Shown: in pieces, positions 62,633-64,000 of the stretch
How positions within the stretch are numbered: position 1 is the first letter of the stretch
Layout of the letters: each line of letters opens with the position of its first letter
Assembly: GCF_945605565.1 (NCBI RefSeq)
Contig: NZ_OX216966.1
Location: 3,030,001 to 3,094,000, forward strand
Source: Paenibacillus dendritiformis
GTDB taxonomy: Bacteria > Bacillota > Bacilli > Paenibacillales > Paenibacillaceae
Direction: 5' to 3'
Length of the DNA stretch: 64,000 bases
The notes under the pieces: generated by a model
The model's database searches: none
What the model saw: only the letters and a program-made list of their open reading frames with translations
What the model was told of the DNA's origin: nothing
Translations under genes and position numbers: made by a program

Positions 62633-63850
62633 ATGAAAACCCTATTCGATACAGTCCATGAAAACATACGCCTGGATGAAGGCCCGCATGTCATTGAGCA
62701 AATGCTTATCGCCTGTTATGTGAAGCCGGGCATTGCGACGAAAGAATTGGCCCGGCACACGCTGCTGCCGGTTCCGCTTGCGACGGCCGTCAAGAAGGAG
62801 CTTATCCGCGCCGGCCTGCTCCGGCAGGAAAGGGGAGTGCGCTGCACGCCTGCAGGCGCTGCCTGGGTCGAGCAGGAATGGGATTATGACGGACTCGATA
62901 TCGCCATGTACCATGCCTTGCTGAAGGGCGATAAAGCTTGGCGGACGGTGCTGGCCGACTGGTGGAATGATTGGAGCGGCATTTATGAAGCCCGGCCGCA
63001 AGCGGATGTGCAGATCGATCAATCGAAATGCACGATGGAGACCAGTCTGAAGCGGGCGATTCTCTGCTTGCGCGAGCACGCGCTGATCGGTAAGCGGGTG
63101 CTCTGCATCGGCGACGACGATCTGGTCAGCATCTCGCTCGCACTGCTTCTGAAGCGGCTGTTCCCGGGGAGAAGCAGTCTGAGGGCCGGGATTCATGTCG
63201 TCGATATTGACGAGCGCTTCCTAGACTATATTCGAGATGTCGCGATGCGGGAGCAGCTGCCGATTCTATGCCACCATGCGGATTTGCGGCAGCCGCTGCC
63301 GGAGGAGCTGCACGGCCGCTTTGATTGCTTTTTCACGGATCCGCCATATACGATGCAGGGCATGAGCTTGTTCCTGTCCAGAGGCATCAGCGCCCTCAAG
63401 CGGAGAAAAGGGCTTCCCATGTTCCTGTCGTTCGCGCACAAGCCGCCCGGCTTCACGCTGGCGATGCAGCAGGAGTTCATCCGCATGGGGTTGATGGTGC
63501 AGGAGATTATCCCGCATTTCAATGAATATGAAGGGGCGCAAATGATTGGCGGCCAGGGGCAAATGATTGTGCTGAAGTCGACGGAGCAGACCGCTCCGGG
63601 CCAGGAGGAACGCTACGAAGGTGCGATATATACCGGCGAATTCCGGCGGACGGAGCGCGTGTACCGCTGCAAGCAATGCCTTGGTACGGTTAGGGTCGGT
63701 CAGAACTTGGAGATCGGCACGATTGAACAGTTGAAGCAGCGCGGCTGCTCCCGCTGCGGGGGCTTCATCTTCGAGCTTGTGGAAAAAAAGCAGAACGGCG
63801 AGACAGGGGATTCCGTACCGTCCGTGGCCAATGAGCGGCAACACGGATAG
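62633..63850 (+). CDS. bpsA: BpsA-like branched-chain polyamine synthase homologue
   Basis: A 405-residue paralogue of the protein at 15294, colinear over almost its whole length. It has a winged-helix-like N-terminus (about 20-80), GDDDL at 160-164, FTDPPYT near 235-240, and two C-terminal Cys pairs (CKQC, CSRC). The known BpsA makes N4-bis(aminopropyl)spermidine from spermidine and decarboxylated SAM. It starts at ATG 62633 with ACGAGGT 10 bases upstream. It has a ~20-residue polar C-terminal extension compared with the other copy. It is not next to biosynthetic genes, so it is the likelier housekeeping copy. Activity and product are inferred. Confidence 0.88.
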   Translation: MKTLFDTVHENIRLDEGPHVIEQMLIACYVKPGIATKELARHTLLPVPLATAVKKELIRAGLLRQERGVRCTPAGAAWVEQEWDYDGLDIAMYHALLKGDKAWRTVLADWWNDWSGIYEARPQADVQIDQSKCTMETSLKRAILCLREHALIGKRVLCIGDDDLVSISLALLLKRLFPGRSSLRAGIHVVDIDERFLDYIRDVAMREQLPILCHHADLRQPLPEELHGRFDCFFTDPPYTMQGMSLFLSRGISALKRRKGLPMFLSFAHKPPGFTLAMQQEFIRMGLMVQEIIPHFNEYEGAQMIGGQGQMIVLKSTEQTAPGQEERYEGAIYTGEFRRTERVYRCKQCLGTVRVGQNLEIGTIEQLKQRGCSRCGGFIFELVEKKQNGETGDSVPSVANERQHG

Positions 63851-63871
63851 TTGAACGCAATGAAAAGAAAA

Positions 63872-63903
63872 GAACACCGGCCTCCCCGAGGAGGCCGGTG
63901 TTC
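63872..63903. terminator. Very strong terminator hairpin, probably bidirectional
   Basis: GAACACCGGCCTCC (63872-63885) pairs perfectly with 63890-63903 around CCGA. The A-rich stretch on its left (AAAAGAAAA) would give a U-run for a leftward gene entering from the right edge. In 63904-64000 two different minus-strand frames are open to the edge (stops near 63915 and 63907), so a gene there cannot be assigned. Confidence 0.8.
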
Positions 63904-64000
63904 CCTATGCAGGCTCACGCGCGGACGGTTTCCCGCTTCCGGGCAGAGCACGGATGGTCCGGCAGCGAACCGGCGCCGGACAGGGCAGTACACTCCCGGA

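Noticed and set aside
63907..64000. C-terminus of a leftward gene at the right window edge
   Set aside because: Two different frames are open to the edge with stops just before the hairpin, and neither shows a recognisable motif in under 30 codons.

Overview
The window looks like a chromosomal segment of a spore-forming Firmicute, most likely Paenibacillus. The evidence is the gene order rsmD-coaD-ylbJ-ylbL-tmcAL-yceD-rpmF-fapR-plsX-fabH-fabD-fabG-acpP-fabF-rnc-smc-ftsY, the sporulation genes (YlbJ, a SleB-like cortex hydrolase, two YjcZ-type peptides), strong AAGGAGG-type ribosome binding sites and moderately high GC. The species is inferred from gene content only.

1-18.3 kb is the 3' end of a modular polyketide/peptide biosynthetic cluster read left to right. 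It holds the end of a KR-ACP module (2-808), a two-module PKS KS-AT-ACP-KS-AT-KR-ACP (822-8654), and a hybrid KS-AT-ACP-C-FkbH-PCP protein (8651-15127). All three complete AT domains carry the HAFH malonyl-type motif. The condensation domain has HN instead of HH in its active-site motif, and no thioesterase is visible. Next come a BpsA-like aminopropyltransferase homologue, a GNAT acetyltransferase, a stand-alone FkbH-like glyceryl-loading enzyme and a discrete ACP, closed by a terminator at 18.3 kb. Together these suggest a polyketide whose beta-keto end meets a glycerate-derived unit and perhaps a polyamine. From 18.4 to 22.3 kb, a separate unit with an extended -10 promoter encodes a dimethylformamidase large-subunit-like amidohydrolase and a secreted alkaline phosphatase, which might mature or activate the product.

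22.5-40 kb is mixed and partly decayed: flavohemoglobin, a YitT membrane protein, a GAF-domain membrane protein, a frameshifted DUF2905 gene, a group II intron with its RT, two near-identical YjcZ-type microgenes, an L,D-transpeptidase, and a complete IS150-group element sitting in the loop of a terminator. It continues with a lipoprotein, a SleB-like hydrolase, an HTH regulator, a broken GH2 gene, a GH43-like gene, several small genes of unknown role and a flavocytochrome c-type lipoprotein.

40.4-58.4 kb is conserved housekeeping: 16S rRNA methylation, CoA synthesis, tRNA modification, ribosomal protein L32, the FapR-controlled type II fatty acid operon with its operator, RNase III, SMC and FtsY.

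58.4-64 kb begins with two unrelated tandem-repeat arrays (about 49 bp x 11 and about 134-156 bp x 2.4). A remarkable membrane protein follows, with two FtsK-gamma-like winged helices and two ATPase-like domains whose P-loop lysines are both missing. After it come a hairpin-rich gap, a second BpsA homologue, and a strong hairpin at the right edge.
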